Shown: one piece after another, positions 35,888 to 45,934 of the stretch
How positions within the stretch are numbered: position 1 is the first letter of the stretch
Layout of the letters: every line of letters starts with the position of its first letter
Source of the DNA: Jeongeupia naejangsanensis
Lineage (GTDB): Bacteria > Pseudomonadota > Gammaproteobacteria > Burkholderiales > Chitinibacteraceae
NCBI RefSeq assembly: GCF_016865585.1
Contig: NZ_JAESND010000002.1
Coordinates: 310,001-374,000 of the forward strand
Direction of reading: 5' to 3'
DNA length: 64,000 nt
Translations under genes and position numbers: made by a program
Notes under the pieces: generated by a model
Told to the model about the DNA's origin: nothing
What the model saw: only the letters and a program-made list of their open reading frames with translations
Database searches by the model: none

Positions 35888-37219
35888 ATGTCCGAATTCA
35901 GCTTCAGCCCAGAACAGCTTGGCGACCTTGCCGCGACCGTGCTCGACGAAGCGCGTCGGCAGGGTGCAACGGCGTGCGAAGTTGATGCCTCCGAAGGACT
36001 GGGCCAGAACGTCTCGGTGCGGCTGGCCGAGGTCGAAACGATCGAATACAACCGCGACAAGGGCGTTGGCGTCACTGTCTATCTGGGCCAGCGCAAAGGC
36101 CACGCGAGCACGTCCGATTTCTCGCCGGCTGCACTGGCGGATACGGTCAAGGCTGCTCTGGCGATTGCACGCTATACCGCCGAAGACCCCTGCGCCGGTC
36201 TGGCTGATCCGGCGCGTTTCGCCACCGTCTTCCCCGACCTCGACGTCTACCACCCGTGGGCACTGCCGGTCGAACAGGCGATCGAGCTGGCGCAACGCTG
36301 TGAAGCTGCCGGCCGTGCGGTCGATGCGCGAATCGGCAATTCCGAAGGCGCCAGTGTGTCGACGGCGGCGTCGCGCTGGGTCTATGCGAACTCGGCCGGC
36401 TTTTCCGGGGTGGGCGAGTCGACCCGGCATGGGATTTCGGCCGCGCTGATTGCCGAGGATGCGTCGGGCATGCAGCGCGATTACTGGTATACCGCCGCAC
36501 GCGCCGCCGAGGATCTCGATGCCGCAGAAGCGGTCGGCCGCAAGGCGGGCGAGCGAGCGGTACGCCGGCTCGGTGGCCGTCGGGTCAAAACCGGCGAATA
36601 CCCGGTGCTGTTCGAGGCACCGGTGGCTTCGTCGCTGATCGGTCATTGGGTATCGGCAGTGAGCGGCGGGAGCCTCTACCGCAAGACCAGCTTCCTGACC
36701 GACAGTCTCGGCACGCAGGTGTTTTCGCCTGTGGTCGAGATCGTCGATGACCCGTTCGTGATCCGTGGTCTGGCCAGCGGTGCCTTCGATGCCGAGGGTG
36801 TGGCGACCACGCGGCGTGAACTGATTACCGCCGGTGTGCAGAACGGCTATTTCCTCGGCAGCTACAGCGCCCGAAAGCTCGGCATGCAGAGCACCGGCAA
36901 TGCCGGCGGCTCGCACAACCTGCTGGTGAGCGCGACCGCGAGTTTCGACGAGTTGCTGGCGGAGCTGGGCACCGGCCTGTTGGTGACCGAGTTGCTCGGC
37001 CACGGTATCAATCTCGTCACCGGCGATTATTCGCGCGGCGCGGCCGGTTTCTGGGTCGAGAACGGCAAGATCAGCCACCCGGTCGAGGAAATCACCGTTG
37101 CAGGCAACCTGCGTGACCTTTTCAAGGGCATCGTCGGCATCGGTGACGATTGGCAAACGTCGAGCAGCCGTCGCGTGGGGTCGATCCTCATCGACAAGAT
37201 GACCGTCGCCGGCCATTGA
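35888..37219 (+). CDS. pmbA: Metalloprotease subunit TldE/PmbA
   Basis: A 443-residue TldD/TldE-family protein. With TldD it forms a metalloprotease that trims unfolded or modified peptides such as microcin precursors and CcdA. Characteristic segments are VETIEYNRDKGVGV, GGSHNLLV and TELLGHGINLVTGDYSRGA. TldE lacks the HExxxH zinc motif of TldD, and none is seen here. ATG at 35888 follows AAGGATGTCCG. tldD is not in the window. Confidence 0.95.
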   Translation: MSEFSFSPEQLGDLAATVLDEARRQGATACEVDASEGLGQNVSVRLAEVETIEYNRDKGVGVTVYLGQRKGHASTSDFSPAALADTVKAALAIARYTAEDPCAGLADPARFATVFPDLDVYHPWALPVEQAIELAQRCEAAGRAVDARIGNSEGASVSTAASRWVYANSAGFSGVGESTRHGISAALIAEDASGMQRDYWYTAARAAEDLDAAEAVGRKAGERAVRRLGGRRVKTGEYPVLFEAPVASSLIGHWVSAVSGGSLYRKTSFLTDSLGTQVFSPVVEIVDDPFVIRGLASGAFDAEGVATTRRELITAGVQNGYFLGSYSARKLGMQSTGNAGGSHNLLVSATASFDELLAELGTGLLVTELLGHGINLVTGDYSRGAAGFWVENGKISHPVEEITVAGNLRDLFKGIVGIGDDWQTSSSRRVGSILIDKMTVAGH

Positions 37220-37221
37220 GC

Positions 37222-37854
37222 ATGGCCGACATCATCGGCCGTCCCTCGTACTGGGATACAGCCTGCGCGGCGTTGTCAGCCGCCGACCCGGTGCTGGGGC
37301 GGCTGATCCTTGCCTATCCCGGCATCAGCCTTGAAGGCCGTGGTGACGTATTCGTGACGCTGTGCCGGTCTATCGTCGGCCAGCAGATTTCGGTCAAGGC
37401 CGCGGATTCGATCTGGCGTCGTTTCGATGCCTGCGTGGCCGAGGCGCGCAGCGAGCGCGTGTTGGCGGCATCGGTCGACGATTTGCGTGCTTGCGGTCTG
37501 TCGCAGCGCAAGGTCGAGTACCTGAAGGATCTGGCGCAGCACCATGCCGATGGCCGGCTCGCGTCCGAGCGGCTCGACGCGATGGACGACGAGGCCGTGA
37601 TCGCCGAACTGACGTCGATCCGCGGCATCGGCCGCTGGACGGCCGAGATGTTCCTGATGTTCCACCTGATGCGCCCGGACGTACTGCCGCTCGACGACAT
37701 CGGCCTGATCAAGGCCGTGGCGCGTTTCTACCATGACGACGAGCGCCGGCCGAAAGCGGAGGTCCGCGCGCTGGCGGAACGCTGGGCGCCGTGGCGTTCG
37801 GTCGCAACGTGGTACATGTGGCGCGGGCTCGAGCCGTTGCCGGTCAGTTATTAG
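37222..37854 (+). CDS. DNA-3-methyladenine glycosylase II (HhH-GPD, AlkA-like)
   Basis: A 210-residue base-excision glycosylase. The helix-hairpin-helix is ELTSIRGIGRWTAEMFLMF and the catalytic Asp lies in PLDDIGLIKA. The preceding helix SIVGQQISVKAADSIW is typical of the AlkA/MPG2 group. There is no Fe-S cluster. It would excise alkylated purines. The ATG is 2 bp after the pmbA stop, suggesting a shared transcript, though no functional link is evident. Confidence 0.92.
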   Translation: MADIIGRPSYWDTACAALSAADPVLGRLILAYPGISLEGRGDVFVTLCRSIVGQQISVKAADSIWRRFDACVAEARSERVLAASVDDLRACGLSQRKVEYLKDLAQHHADGRLASERLDAMDDEAVIAELTSIRGIGRWTAEMFLMFHLMRPDVLPLDDIGLIKAVARFYHDDERRPKAEVRALAERWAPWRSVATWYMWRGLEPLPVSY

Positions 37855-37875
37855 CCGCCGGACGAGGCCATTGAA

Positions 37876-38208
37876 ATGAGTGTCTTGCAGACCGTCGGCC
37901 TGTTCGTGCTGACCGCACTGGCCGAAATCGTCGGTTGCTACATCCCGTATTTGTGGTTGCGGCAGGGGTTGTCGGCGTGGTGGCTGCCGCTGGGGGCCGC
38001 CAGTCTGGTGCTGTTCGCGTGGCTGCTGAGCCTGCATCCGAGTGCGGCGGGACGTGTGTATGCGGCGTACGGTGGCGTCTACATCACCGTGGCGCTGGGC
38101 TGGCTGTGGGCGGTCGACGGTATCCGGCCATCCCCGTGGGATGTGCTCGGCGTGGCGGTGTCGCTGTCCGGCATGGCGATCATCATGTTCGCGCCGCGCG
38201 CGGCCTGA
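37876..38208 (+). CDS. ynfA: YnfA-family (UPF0060) small membrane protein
   Basis: A 110-residue protein with four membrane helices, related in layout to small multidrug-resistance transporters. Conserved phrases are [25 protein letters not shown] and [20 protein letters not shown] in part. E. coli-type YnfA has been linked to efflux of dyes and biocides; the role here is untested. The start follows GACGAGGCC. A strong terminator comes 20 bp after the stop. Confidence 0.92.
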   Translation: MSVLQTVGLFVLTALAEIVGCYIPYLWLRQGLSAWWLPLGAASLVLFAWLLSLHPSAAGRVYAAYGGVYITVALGWLWAVDGIRPSPWDVLGVAVSLSGMAIIMFAPRAA

Positions 38209-38228
38209 GTACAGGTGTGCCATCCAGG

Positions 38229-38257
38229 AAAAAAAGCCGCGATCGCGGCTTTTTTTT
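38229..38257. terminator. Bidirectional intrinsic terminator
   Basis: AAGCCGC and GCGGCTT around GATC form a palindrome flanked by A7 and T8. It can end both ynfA and the convergent pyrD-type gene, whose stop is about 20 bp away. Confidence 0.92.
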
Positions 38258-38277
38258 CTTTCCCGGCGGGGAAGGCC

Positions 38278-39210
38278 CTACAGCGTCTTGAGCTTGCCGC
38301 GGAATGCGTCGATCGAGGTATAGCCCTTGCTCGCCATGATGGCGGTGAGTTCGCCCAGTACACGATCGAATACCGCCGGGCCTTCCTCGTACAGCGCTGT
38401 GCCGATCTGGACCAGGCTGGCGCCGGCAAGCAGGTGCAGGAAGGCTTCGGTGCCACTCTGCACGCCACCGCAGCCGATGATCTGCTTGTCCGGGCAGCGA
38501 CGGTAGAAGGCATTGACGTTGGCGAGCGCCGTCGGCAGCACATAGGCGCCGCCGAGACCGCCGAAGCCGTCCTTGGGCTTGATCACTACCGACTCGGTGT
38601 CGGGATCGATCACCAGTCCGTTGCCGACCGAGTTGATGCAGGTAACGAAGGCAAGCCGCGGGTAACGGTTCAGCACTTCGGCAGCGGCATCGAAATGCGA
38701 GATGTCGAAATAGGGCGGCAGTTTGACGCCGAACGGGCGCTTGTAGGCGTCGTTGACTTCGTCGAGCAGTTCGTCCATCGCCTCGAAGTCGTAGCCGGTC
38801 TGCGGCTTGCCCGGTACGTTGGGGCACGACAGGTTGACTTCGAGCAGTGCCGGGTTCACGGCTTCGCGGATTGCCGCAATCATTTCGACGTTGTCGTCGA
38901 GCGTCAGGCCCGATATCGACAGGAACAGCAGCTTGCGCTCGTGATCGAAGCGCTCGGCATAATCGAGGTAATACTGGTAGCCCTCGTTGGGCAGGCCCAT
39001 CGAGTTGATGCTGCCGAGCGGCAGGCTGCTGTAGCGCGGTTCGGGGTTGCCAGTACGCGGCTCGAGCGTGCAGCTTTTGGTGACCATTGCTGCGGCAGCG
39101 CTGGACGCCAGCGTATCAAGCTCGGTCGTGGTGCGGCAGCACACGCCCGACGCGTTCATCAACGGGTTGGCCAAGGGCTGGCCGAGGAAAAGGCAGGTCA
39201 GGTCAGTCAT
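38278..39210 (-). CDS. Dihydroorotate dehydrogenase, class 1A (fumarate-type)
   Basis: A 310-residue soluble FMN enzyme of the class 1A group. The active-site Cys is in NLSCPNVPGKPQTGYDFE, and the blocks GVKLPPYFD, SVVIKPKDGFGG, GAYVLPTALANV and IGTALYEEGPAVFDR match the Lactococcus type closely. No N-terminal membrane helix is present, unlike the class 2 quinone-linked enzymes usual in Betaproteobacteria. It would oxidise dihydroorotate to orotate with fumarate. ATG at 39210 is the family start, preceded by a weak ribosome site. It lies 68 bp downstream of the marR gene on the same strand. Confidence 0.93.
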   Translation of the reverse strand: MTDLTCLFLGQPLANPLMNASGVCCRTTTELDTLASSAAAAMVTKSCTLEPRTGNPEPRYSSLPLGSINSMGLPNEGYQYYLDYAERFDHERKLLFLSISGLTLDDNVEMIAAIREAVNPALLEVNLSCPNVPGKPQTGYDFEAMDELLDEVNDAYKRPFGVKLPPYFDISHFDAAAEVLNRYPRLAFVTCINSVGNGLVIDPDTESVVIKPKDGFGGLGGAYVLPTALANVNAFYRRCPDKQIIGCGGVQSGTEAFLHLLAGASLVQIGTALYEEGPAVFDRVLGELTAIMASKGYTSIDAFRGKLKTL

Positions 39211-39278
39211 GGCGGATTGATCGTGAAATTCAATGACTTCCATCCTAGGGCATCGTCGCGTCGATGCCCTGCGTTTGA

Positions 39279-39767
39279 TCAAGATTGGCGCGACTCGCTC
39301 GCCGCCAATTCGTCCATGACCTTGCACCAGCCTTCGAATGCCGACTCGCCAGCGCGCTCGAATACCTTGGCCAGCAGCGCCCGTTGTACGCCGGTGAGCG
39401 AGGCCTCAAGCGCCTGGCCGTCCGGGCTGAGATGCAGCCGCCGGGCGCGGCGATCGTCGTTGCAGACGGTCACGGAAACGAGCCCGGCCTGCTGCAAGGC
39501 CTTCAGTGGTCCGTTCAGCGCCTGCTTGGTCACGCCGAGCCGTTGCAACAGTTCGCCAACGGTTTGTCCCGGGGTGCGGGCGACAAAGTAGAGAATGCGG
39601 TGGTGGACGCGACTCCAGCCGCGCGCGGCAAGGAGGGAGTCGGGTGGGGCGGTCAGGGCGCGAAAGCCGTAGAACATCAGCTCCCAGGCGCTGTTGAGCT
39701 GTGTTTCGTCGAACGGTAGGCCGGTCATATTGACGTGCTCGCTTGAACGGGGCAGGATTAAATCCAT
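39279..39767 (-). CDS. MarR-family transcriptional regulator
   Basis: A 162-residue winged-helix regulator. The recognition region is TVGELLQRLGVTKQALNGPLK and the wing is VTVCNDDRRARRLHLSPDG. Helices at both ends form the dimer interface. It is divergent from the aminotransferase gene, and an imperfect inverted repeat lies directly against its start codon. It may regulate itself, the aminotransferase and possibly the downstream dihydroorotate dehydrogenase. The ligand is unknown. Confidence 0.9.
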   Translation of the reverse strand: MDLILPRSSEHVNMTGLPFDETQLNSAWELMFYGFRALTAPPDSLLAARGWSRVHHRILYFVARTPGQTVGELLQRLGVTKQALNGPLKALQQAGLVSVTVCNDDRRARRLHLSPDGQALEASLTGVQRALLAKVFERAGESAFEGWCKVMDELAASESRQS

Positions 39768-39769
39768 AA

Positions 39770-39790
39770 TAGGTCAATAATTTTGGCTTA
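39770..39790. promoter_or_regulatory. Candidate MarR operator
   Basis: TAGGTCAA and TTGGCTTA form an imperfect inverted repeat (six of eight pairs) around five bases, two bases upstream of the marR ATG in an A/T-rich part of the divergent region. Size and place fit a MarR-type operator. Confidence 0.4.
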
Positions 39791-39924
39791 TATAGCGGCG
39801 CATTACCAACGCCTTGATTTACTCGATCAAGTGCAGCGTATCGCCCCGCGGCGCGTACCACGCAACGCAATCCCCTGCCGGCGACTGCCCGGTTTTCCAT
39901 CCGCGTTGTTTAGGAGTGCGCCCG

Positions 39925-41067
39925 ATGTTTGCCCGCCGTATTGATCAGCTCAGTTCGTCCCTTGTTCGTGACATCCTTGCCGCCACCAAGCGGCCGGGCA
40001 TGGTGTCGTTTGCCGGCGGTCTGCCGGCCGAAGAGGCGCTGTACCGTCCCGACAAACTGGATGCCGGCTTGCTTGCCAATGCATGGCAGTACGGCGAAAC
40101 CGAGGGCGAGCCGGCCTTGCGCGCCGAAATCGCCCGCTTGGGCAACAAGCTCGGGATTGCCTGCACACCGGCGCAAGTGCTGATCGTCAACGGCTCGCAA
40201 CAGGGCATCGACCTTGTCAGCAAGCTGATGATCGACGAGGGCACACCGGTACTGACCGAGGCGCCGGCCTATCTGGCGGCCTTGCAGTCGTTCAAGTTGT
40301 TCGGGGCACGTTTCTGCCCGGTGTCCGTCGGACCGGACGGTGCGGATCTGGCCGGCTTCGAACGTACGCTCGCCGATGTCCGCATGGCCTACCTGACCCC
40401 GACGTTCCAGAATCCGTCCGGCTATTGCTATAGCGATGCCGAGCGCGATGCGGTGGCCGCCGCACTTGACCGTCACGACGCGCTGTTGTTCGAGGACGAC
40501 CCGTACCGTGCATTGTCCTACGACGGCGAAGCGCCGCAGCCGATCGCCGGCCGGCTGAAGTCGGCGCGCTGGGTCTATCAGGGCTCGTTTTCGAAGACAC
40601 TGGCGCCGGGACTGCGGCTCGGTTTTCTCATCGTCCATCCGGACCTGATCACACCGCTGACCCGGCTCAAGCAGGCCGCCGACCTGCACAGTAACCGCGT
40701 CAGCCAGACCATCATTGCCGATCTGCTGGCCAAGGGCGAACTCGAGCAGCATGTCGCCTCGGTGTTGCCGCTGTACCGCGAGCGGCGCGATGCGATGGCG
40801 ACGGCGCTGCAGCGCCATCTGGGCGGACACGCGCACTGGCAGCTGCCTGCCGGCGGGCTGTTCTTCTGGCTGAAGCTGGCCCGGTCGTGCGACACGATGG
40901 CACTGATGCGGCGTGCACTTGATGCCGGCATCGCCGTGATGCCGGGCGAGCCGTTCTTCCCGAACGGCGCCGATGCCAGCTATCTGCGTCTCAACTTCAG
41001 CCACGCCAGCCCTGAGCAGATCGAACAGGGTATCGCACGTCTGGCGCAGCTGCTGAACGCCGACTGA
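39925..41067 (+). CDS. PLP-dependent aminotransferase (class I/II, 2-aminoadipate type)
   Basis: A 380-residue fold-type I aminotransferase. The PLP Lys lies in YQGSFSKTLAPGLRLGF, the Asp of the cofactor pocket in LFEDDPYRAL, and the Asn in PTFQNPSGY. There is no GntR DNA-binding domain, so it is a stand-alone enzyme like LysN/ARO8-type aminotransferases rather than a MocR regulator. ATG at 39925 follows TAGGAGTGC. The amino donor is unknown. It ends against csoR, 14 bp from its stop. Confidence 0.9.
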   Translation: MFARRIDQLSSSLVRDILAATKRPGMVSFAGGLPAEEALYRPDKLDAGLLANAWQYGETEGEPALRAEIARLGNKLGIACTPAQVLIVNGSQQGIDLVSKLMIDEGTPVLTEAPAYLAALQSFKLFGARFCPVSVGPDGADLAGFERTLADVRMAYLTPTFQNPSGYCYSDAERDAVAAALDRHDALLFEDDPYRALSYDGEAPQPIAGRLKSARWVYQGSFSKTLAPGLRLGFLIVHPDLITPLTRLKQAADLHSNRVSQTIIADLLAKGELEQHVASVLPLYRERRDAMATALQRHLGGHAHWQLPAGGLFFWLKLARSCDTMALMRRALDAGIAVMPGEPFFPNGADASYLRLNFSHASPEQIEQGIARLAQLLNAD

Positions 41068-41085
41068 TACCCGGCGGGGTATCAG
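41064..41085. terminator. Hairpin over two convergent stop codons
   Basis: CTGATACCC and GGGTATCAG form a perfect nine-base stem with loop GGCG. The stop codon of the aminotransferase lies in one arm and that of csoR in the other. There is no T-tract, so its ability to terminate is uncertain. Confidence 0.4.
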
Positions 41086-41402
41086 CCCAGCTTGCGCAGC
41101 ACCGTCATCAACTCGTCGATGGCGGCGTTGCCGTCGCCATCGCGGATTGCCCCGGCGACGCAACCGCGAGCGTGTGCCTCGAGCAACTGCATGCCGAGGC
41201 TGTCCAGCGCCGATTTGGCCGCGGCGATCTGGGTCAGGATGTCGATGCAGTAACGGTCCTCCTGCACCATCTTGTTGATCCCGCGGACCTGACCCTCGAT
41301 CCGGTTCAGCCGCTTGACCAGGGCATCCTTGTTGTCGCGCCCGACCCGGCGGCTGTCGCCCGGGCCGTGGTCGTCGGCGCAGCAGTCAGCGGATGACGTC
41401 AT
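41082..41402 (-). CDS. csoR: Copper-sensing repressor CsoR
   Basis: A 106-residue CsoR-family repressor. The Cu(I) triad is visible: Cys in DRYCIDILTQI, then His and Cys in EAHARGC (H-x3-C). The helical core ALVKRLNRIEGQVRGINKMV is standard. The N terminus adds SADCCADDHGPG, with two more cysteines and a His. ATG at 41402 lies inside the end of the HMA gene (17-bp overlap). It is the last gene of the copper ATPase operon and should repress it until copper binds. Confidence 0.92.
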   Translation of the reverse strand: MTSSADCCADDHGPGDSRRVGRDNKDALVKRLNRIEGQVRGINKMVQEDRYCIDILTQIAAAKSALDSLGMQLLEAHARGCVAGAIRDGDGNAAIDELMTVLRKLG

Positions 41403-41595
41403 AGCCGGCATCCTCGATGCTGCGTTCGATTTCGGCCGCGTCGGTGTCGGCGCCGTCGAAGTCGACCCGGGCCAGCGGCGGGTCCAGCGTGACGCTGACG
41501 GTCTTGACGCCTTCAACGGCCTGCAGTGCGCGGGTGACCGATGCGACGCAACCGCCGCAGCTCATGCCGTCGATACGGATTTCGATGTGTTCCAT
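41386..41595 (-). CDS. copZ: Heavy-metal-associated domain copper chaperone (CopZ-like)
   Basis: A 69-residue single HMA domain with the Cu(I) site GMSCGGC near the N terminus and the conserved Tyr in DAGYDVIR at the end. It would pass Cu(I) to the P-type ATPase encoded upstream or to CsoR. The start follows GGAGAAAGCATC. It lies 162 bp after the ATPase gene, and the gap contains a structured repeat. Confidence 0.93.
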   Translation of the reverse strand: MEHIEIRIDGMSCGGCVASVTRALQAVEGVKTVSVTLDPPLARVDFDGADTDAAEIERSIEDAGYDVIR

Positions 41596-41686
41596 GATGC
41601 TTTCTCCTGTTGGGACGTGATTAAACTCTACAAGGTGCCGATAGGCGAGCGAGCCGATGCAGGTCGTGCCCGACCGAAGCGCAGAA

Positions 41687-41757
41687 ACCGGAATGTACGT
41701 TCAGGTACATGAGGATTTCGAGCATCGTGCGGATGCGAGATGCGAAGGCGCAGCCGC
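41687..41757 (-). repeat. Structured intergenic repeat, copy A
   Basis: Read on the minus strand it begins GCGGCT directly after the TAG of the copper ATPase gene and ends CCGGT. The hairpin is ATGTAC and GTACAT around CTGAAC (41693-41710). It is roughly three quarters identical to 4686-4755 and lies in the same orientation relative to transcription. The stem differs between copies by a compensatory T-A to G-C exchange. Confidence 0.6.
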
Positions 41758-44103
<2,346 letters not shown>

Positions 44104-44129
44104 CGCACCTCCATATAGGGTATGGGGGT

Positions 44130-44158
44130 ATATTATGCCCCTGGGGGGTATAATGCAA
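44130..44158 (-). promoter_or_regulatory. copA promoter with CsoR-type operator
   Basis: On the minus strand TTGCAT and TAATAT stand 17 bp apart, a good sigma-70 promoter. The spacer holds ATACCCC-CCA-GGGGCAT, an imperfect inverted repeat of the CsoR class. A further ATACCCCCATACCC stretch lies downstream of the -10. CsoR encoded at the end of this operon is the likely ligand. Confidence 0.6.
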
Positions 44159-44191
44159 GACGAACTTTCGAAGCCGGCTGCTGGCATGAAG

Positions 44192-44213
44192 AAGGGCCGC
44201 GATTGCGGCCCTT
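44192..44213. terminator. Hairpin after the antiporter gene
   Basis: AAGGGCCGC and GCGGCCCTT form a perfect nine-base stem around GATT. It lies 20 bp after the antiporter stop on the minus strand, with a pyrimidine-rich TTCTTCAT tail. It is a weak terminator candidate. Confidence 0.5.
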
Positions 44214-44233
44214 GGGTTCGAACGTTCTGCCGG

Positions 44234-45430
44234 TCAGGCCGGTTCGGCCGGGCGGTACCGGTCCAGCAGCGAGAACACCAGCGGATTGAGCAGGATGGAG
44301 AGGATGGCGCCGGCGATGACCAGTGCGTGTCCGAGTGGTGGCAGCAGGCCAAGTGCGACGCCGAGGCCGGCCAGAATGAACGAAAATTCGCCGATCTGCG
44401 CCAGGCTCGCCGAAATGGTTAGCGCAGTCTTGAGGTCGTGCCGGAAGGCCATGACGATGCCGAGCGCAGCCAGTGACTTGCCGACGACGATGACCGCAAC
44501 CGTGCCAAGGACGGCCAGCGGATGCTCGATCAGGATGCGCGGATCCAGCAACATGCCGACCGAGACGAAGAACAGCACGGCAAACGCATCGCGTAGCGGT
44601 AACGATTCCTCGGCTGCGCGCTGGCTGAACTCGGACTCCGCCAGCACCATGCCTGCAAAGAAGGCGCCGAGTGCGAACGACACACCGAAGAGCTGCGAGG
44701 CACCGAACGCAACGCCAAGTGCAGTGGCGAGTACGCCAAGCCGGAACAGCTCTCGGCTGCCGGTCCAGACGATGCGTTCGAGCATCCACGGGATGAAGCG
44801 GCGACCGATGATCAGCATGAAGGCGACAAAGGCTACGACCTTGCCCAGCGTGATCAGCAAGGTCAGGCCGAGGGCCGAGGCGTCCAGGTCGCCACCCTTG
44901 CCGCCGAGCAGTCCCGCCAGCGCGGGCAGCAGTACCAGTGCCAGCACCATGGCCAGATCCTCGACGATCAGCCAGCCGACGGCGATCCGGCCTTCGGGCG
45001 TTTCCAGCAGGTCCCGCTCTTCCAGTGCTTTCAGCAGCACCACGGTACTGGCGACCGACAGGGCCAGACCGAAGACGAAGCCGGCACCGAAGGTCCAGTC
45101 GAACAGCCACGCCAGCCCCATGCCCATCAGCGTGGCGATGCCGATCTGTACCACGGCGCCGGGGATGGCGATGTTCTTCACCGCCAGCAGGTCCTTCATC
45201 GAGAAATGCAGGCCGACGCCGAACATCAGCAGAATGACGCCGAGTTCGGCCAGTTCGGGCGCTAGTTTCGGGTCGGCGACGAAGCCGGGCGTGAAGGGGC
45301 CGGCAAGGATGCCGGCACACAGATAGCCGATCAGCGGCGGCAGTTTCAGCTTGTTGGCAAGGGTGCCGAGGATGAAAGCGAGCACGAGGCCGCCGACGAT
45401 GGTGGTGATCAGCGGTGTGGCGTGGGGCAT
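44234..45430 (-). CDS. KefB/YbaL-type cation:proton antiporter, membrane domain only
   Basis: A 398-residue CPA2-family antiporter with about 12 membrane helices. Family marks are LPPLIGYLCAGILAGPFTPG, ELGVILLMFGVGLHFS and the acidic GWLIVEDLAMV that lines the transport path. YbaL and KefB proteins continue with a cytosolic TrkA-N (RCK) domain of about 150 residues; here the chain stops after the last helix (SLLDRYRPAEPA). It is therefore a natural short form or lost its regulatory domain. ATG at 45430 is used; the longer frame adds 40 residues without support. A K+ or Na+ substrate is inferred from the family. Confidence 0.88.
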   Translation of the reverse strand: MPHATPLITTIVGGLVLAFILGTLANKLKLPPLIGYLCAGILAGPFTPGFVADPKLAPELAELGVILLMFGVGLHFSMKDLLAVKNIAIPGAVVQIGIATLMGMGLAWLFDWTFGAGFVFGLALSVASTVVLLKALEERDLLETPEGRIAVGWLIVEDLAMVLALVLLPALAGLLGGKGGDLDASALGLTLLITLGKVVAFVAFMLIIGRRFIPWMLERIVWTGSRELFRLGVLATALGVAFGASQLFGVSFALGAFFAGMVLAESEFSQRAAEESLPLRDAFAVLFFVSVGMLLDPRILIEHPLAVLGTVAVIVVGKSLAALGIVMAFRHDLKTALTISASLAQIGEFSFILAGLGVALGLLPPLGHALVIAGAILSILLNPLVFSLLDRYRPAEPA

Positions 45431-45551
45431 CGCGGTCCTTGTAACGCAATCGGAAAGTCTCTGGAAGACTAACTCATGCGGACGCTGCCGGGCAGTGACA
45501 GGTTCCCGTTTCCGGCAAATAAACTGTCGGGCAGAATTGGGAGTCGCCATG

Positions 45552-45578
45552 AAAAAAGCCGCTCGAAAGCGGCTTTTT
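45552..45578 (-). terminator. Intrinsic terminator of the 74-residue gene
   Basis: Read on the minus strand, AAAAAGCCGC and GCGGCTTTTTT enclose a six-base loop and end in a T-run, 29 bp after the stop codon at 45607. The A-run on the other side makes it usable in both directions. Confidence 0.88.
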
Positions 45579-45606
45579 CAGGGTGTACCGCAATGCGGTA
45601 CGGGTG

Positions 45607-45831
45607 TTACGACGCGAACTGGTGCGGGATTTGCGCCTTGGCCCAGTTGGCTGCATTGCGCAGCGATTCGTGAACCGAATTGCTGCGGGTTTGCGGTGCG
45701 CGCTGCCATGCGGTTACCGGCTGGCGGGCGTCACGGGTGCAACGGACGATCTGGTACCAGCCATCCAGGCCGGTGCCGATCGGGGTCGGGCGGACTTCAA
45801 CGTTGAAGTCGTAGTAGTTTTGGTTTGCCAT
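45607..45831 (-). CDS. Small protein of unknown function (74 residues)
   Basis: A 74-residue soluble protein starting MANQNYYDFNVEVRPTP and ending KAQIPHQFAS. It is rich in aromatic residues and Arg, with GLDGWYQIVRC and PVTAWQRAPQTRSNSVHESL as distinctive stretches. No known domain is recognised. The start is well supported by AAAGGAG eight bases upstream. The frame is open for 49 more codons upstream, but those lie in the folded leader. It has its own terminator and a leader with three perfect hairpins, so it is a stand-alone and probably well-expressed, regulated gene. Confidence 0.7.
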   Translation of the reverse strand: MANQNYYDFNVEVRPTPIGTGLDGWYQIVRCTRDARQPVTAWQRAPQTRSNSVHESLRNAANWAKAQIPHQFAS

Positions 45832-45843
45832 CAATTTGGCTCC

Positions 45844-45934
45844 TTTGCTGAACGAGCCATCCAAGCCGGATGGCAGGGCGCTGAAGGAGGAGCACTTGTT
45901 CTTGAGAAGAACTTTCTTGGGAGTCGAACGACTC
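45844..45934 (-). promoter_or_regulatory. Three-hairpin leader before the 74-residue gene
   Basis: Reading toward the gene: GAGTCG and CGACTC with a two-base loop (45921-45934), GTTCTT and AAGAAC with a three-base loop (45898-45912), and GCCATCC and GGATGGC with a five-base loop (45856-45874). Between the second and third lies CTCCTCCTT (45884-45892), complementary to the AGGAG ribosome site at about 45841-45846. It may be an RNA regulator that hides or frees the start. Confidence 0.5.

Noticed and set aside
44210-44235. GGTTCGAA-like segments (here and near 17011) as tRNA T-arms
   Set aside because: No acceptor, D-arm or anticodon stem can be folded around them; they are parts of intergenic hairpin regions.
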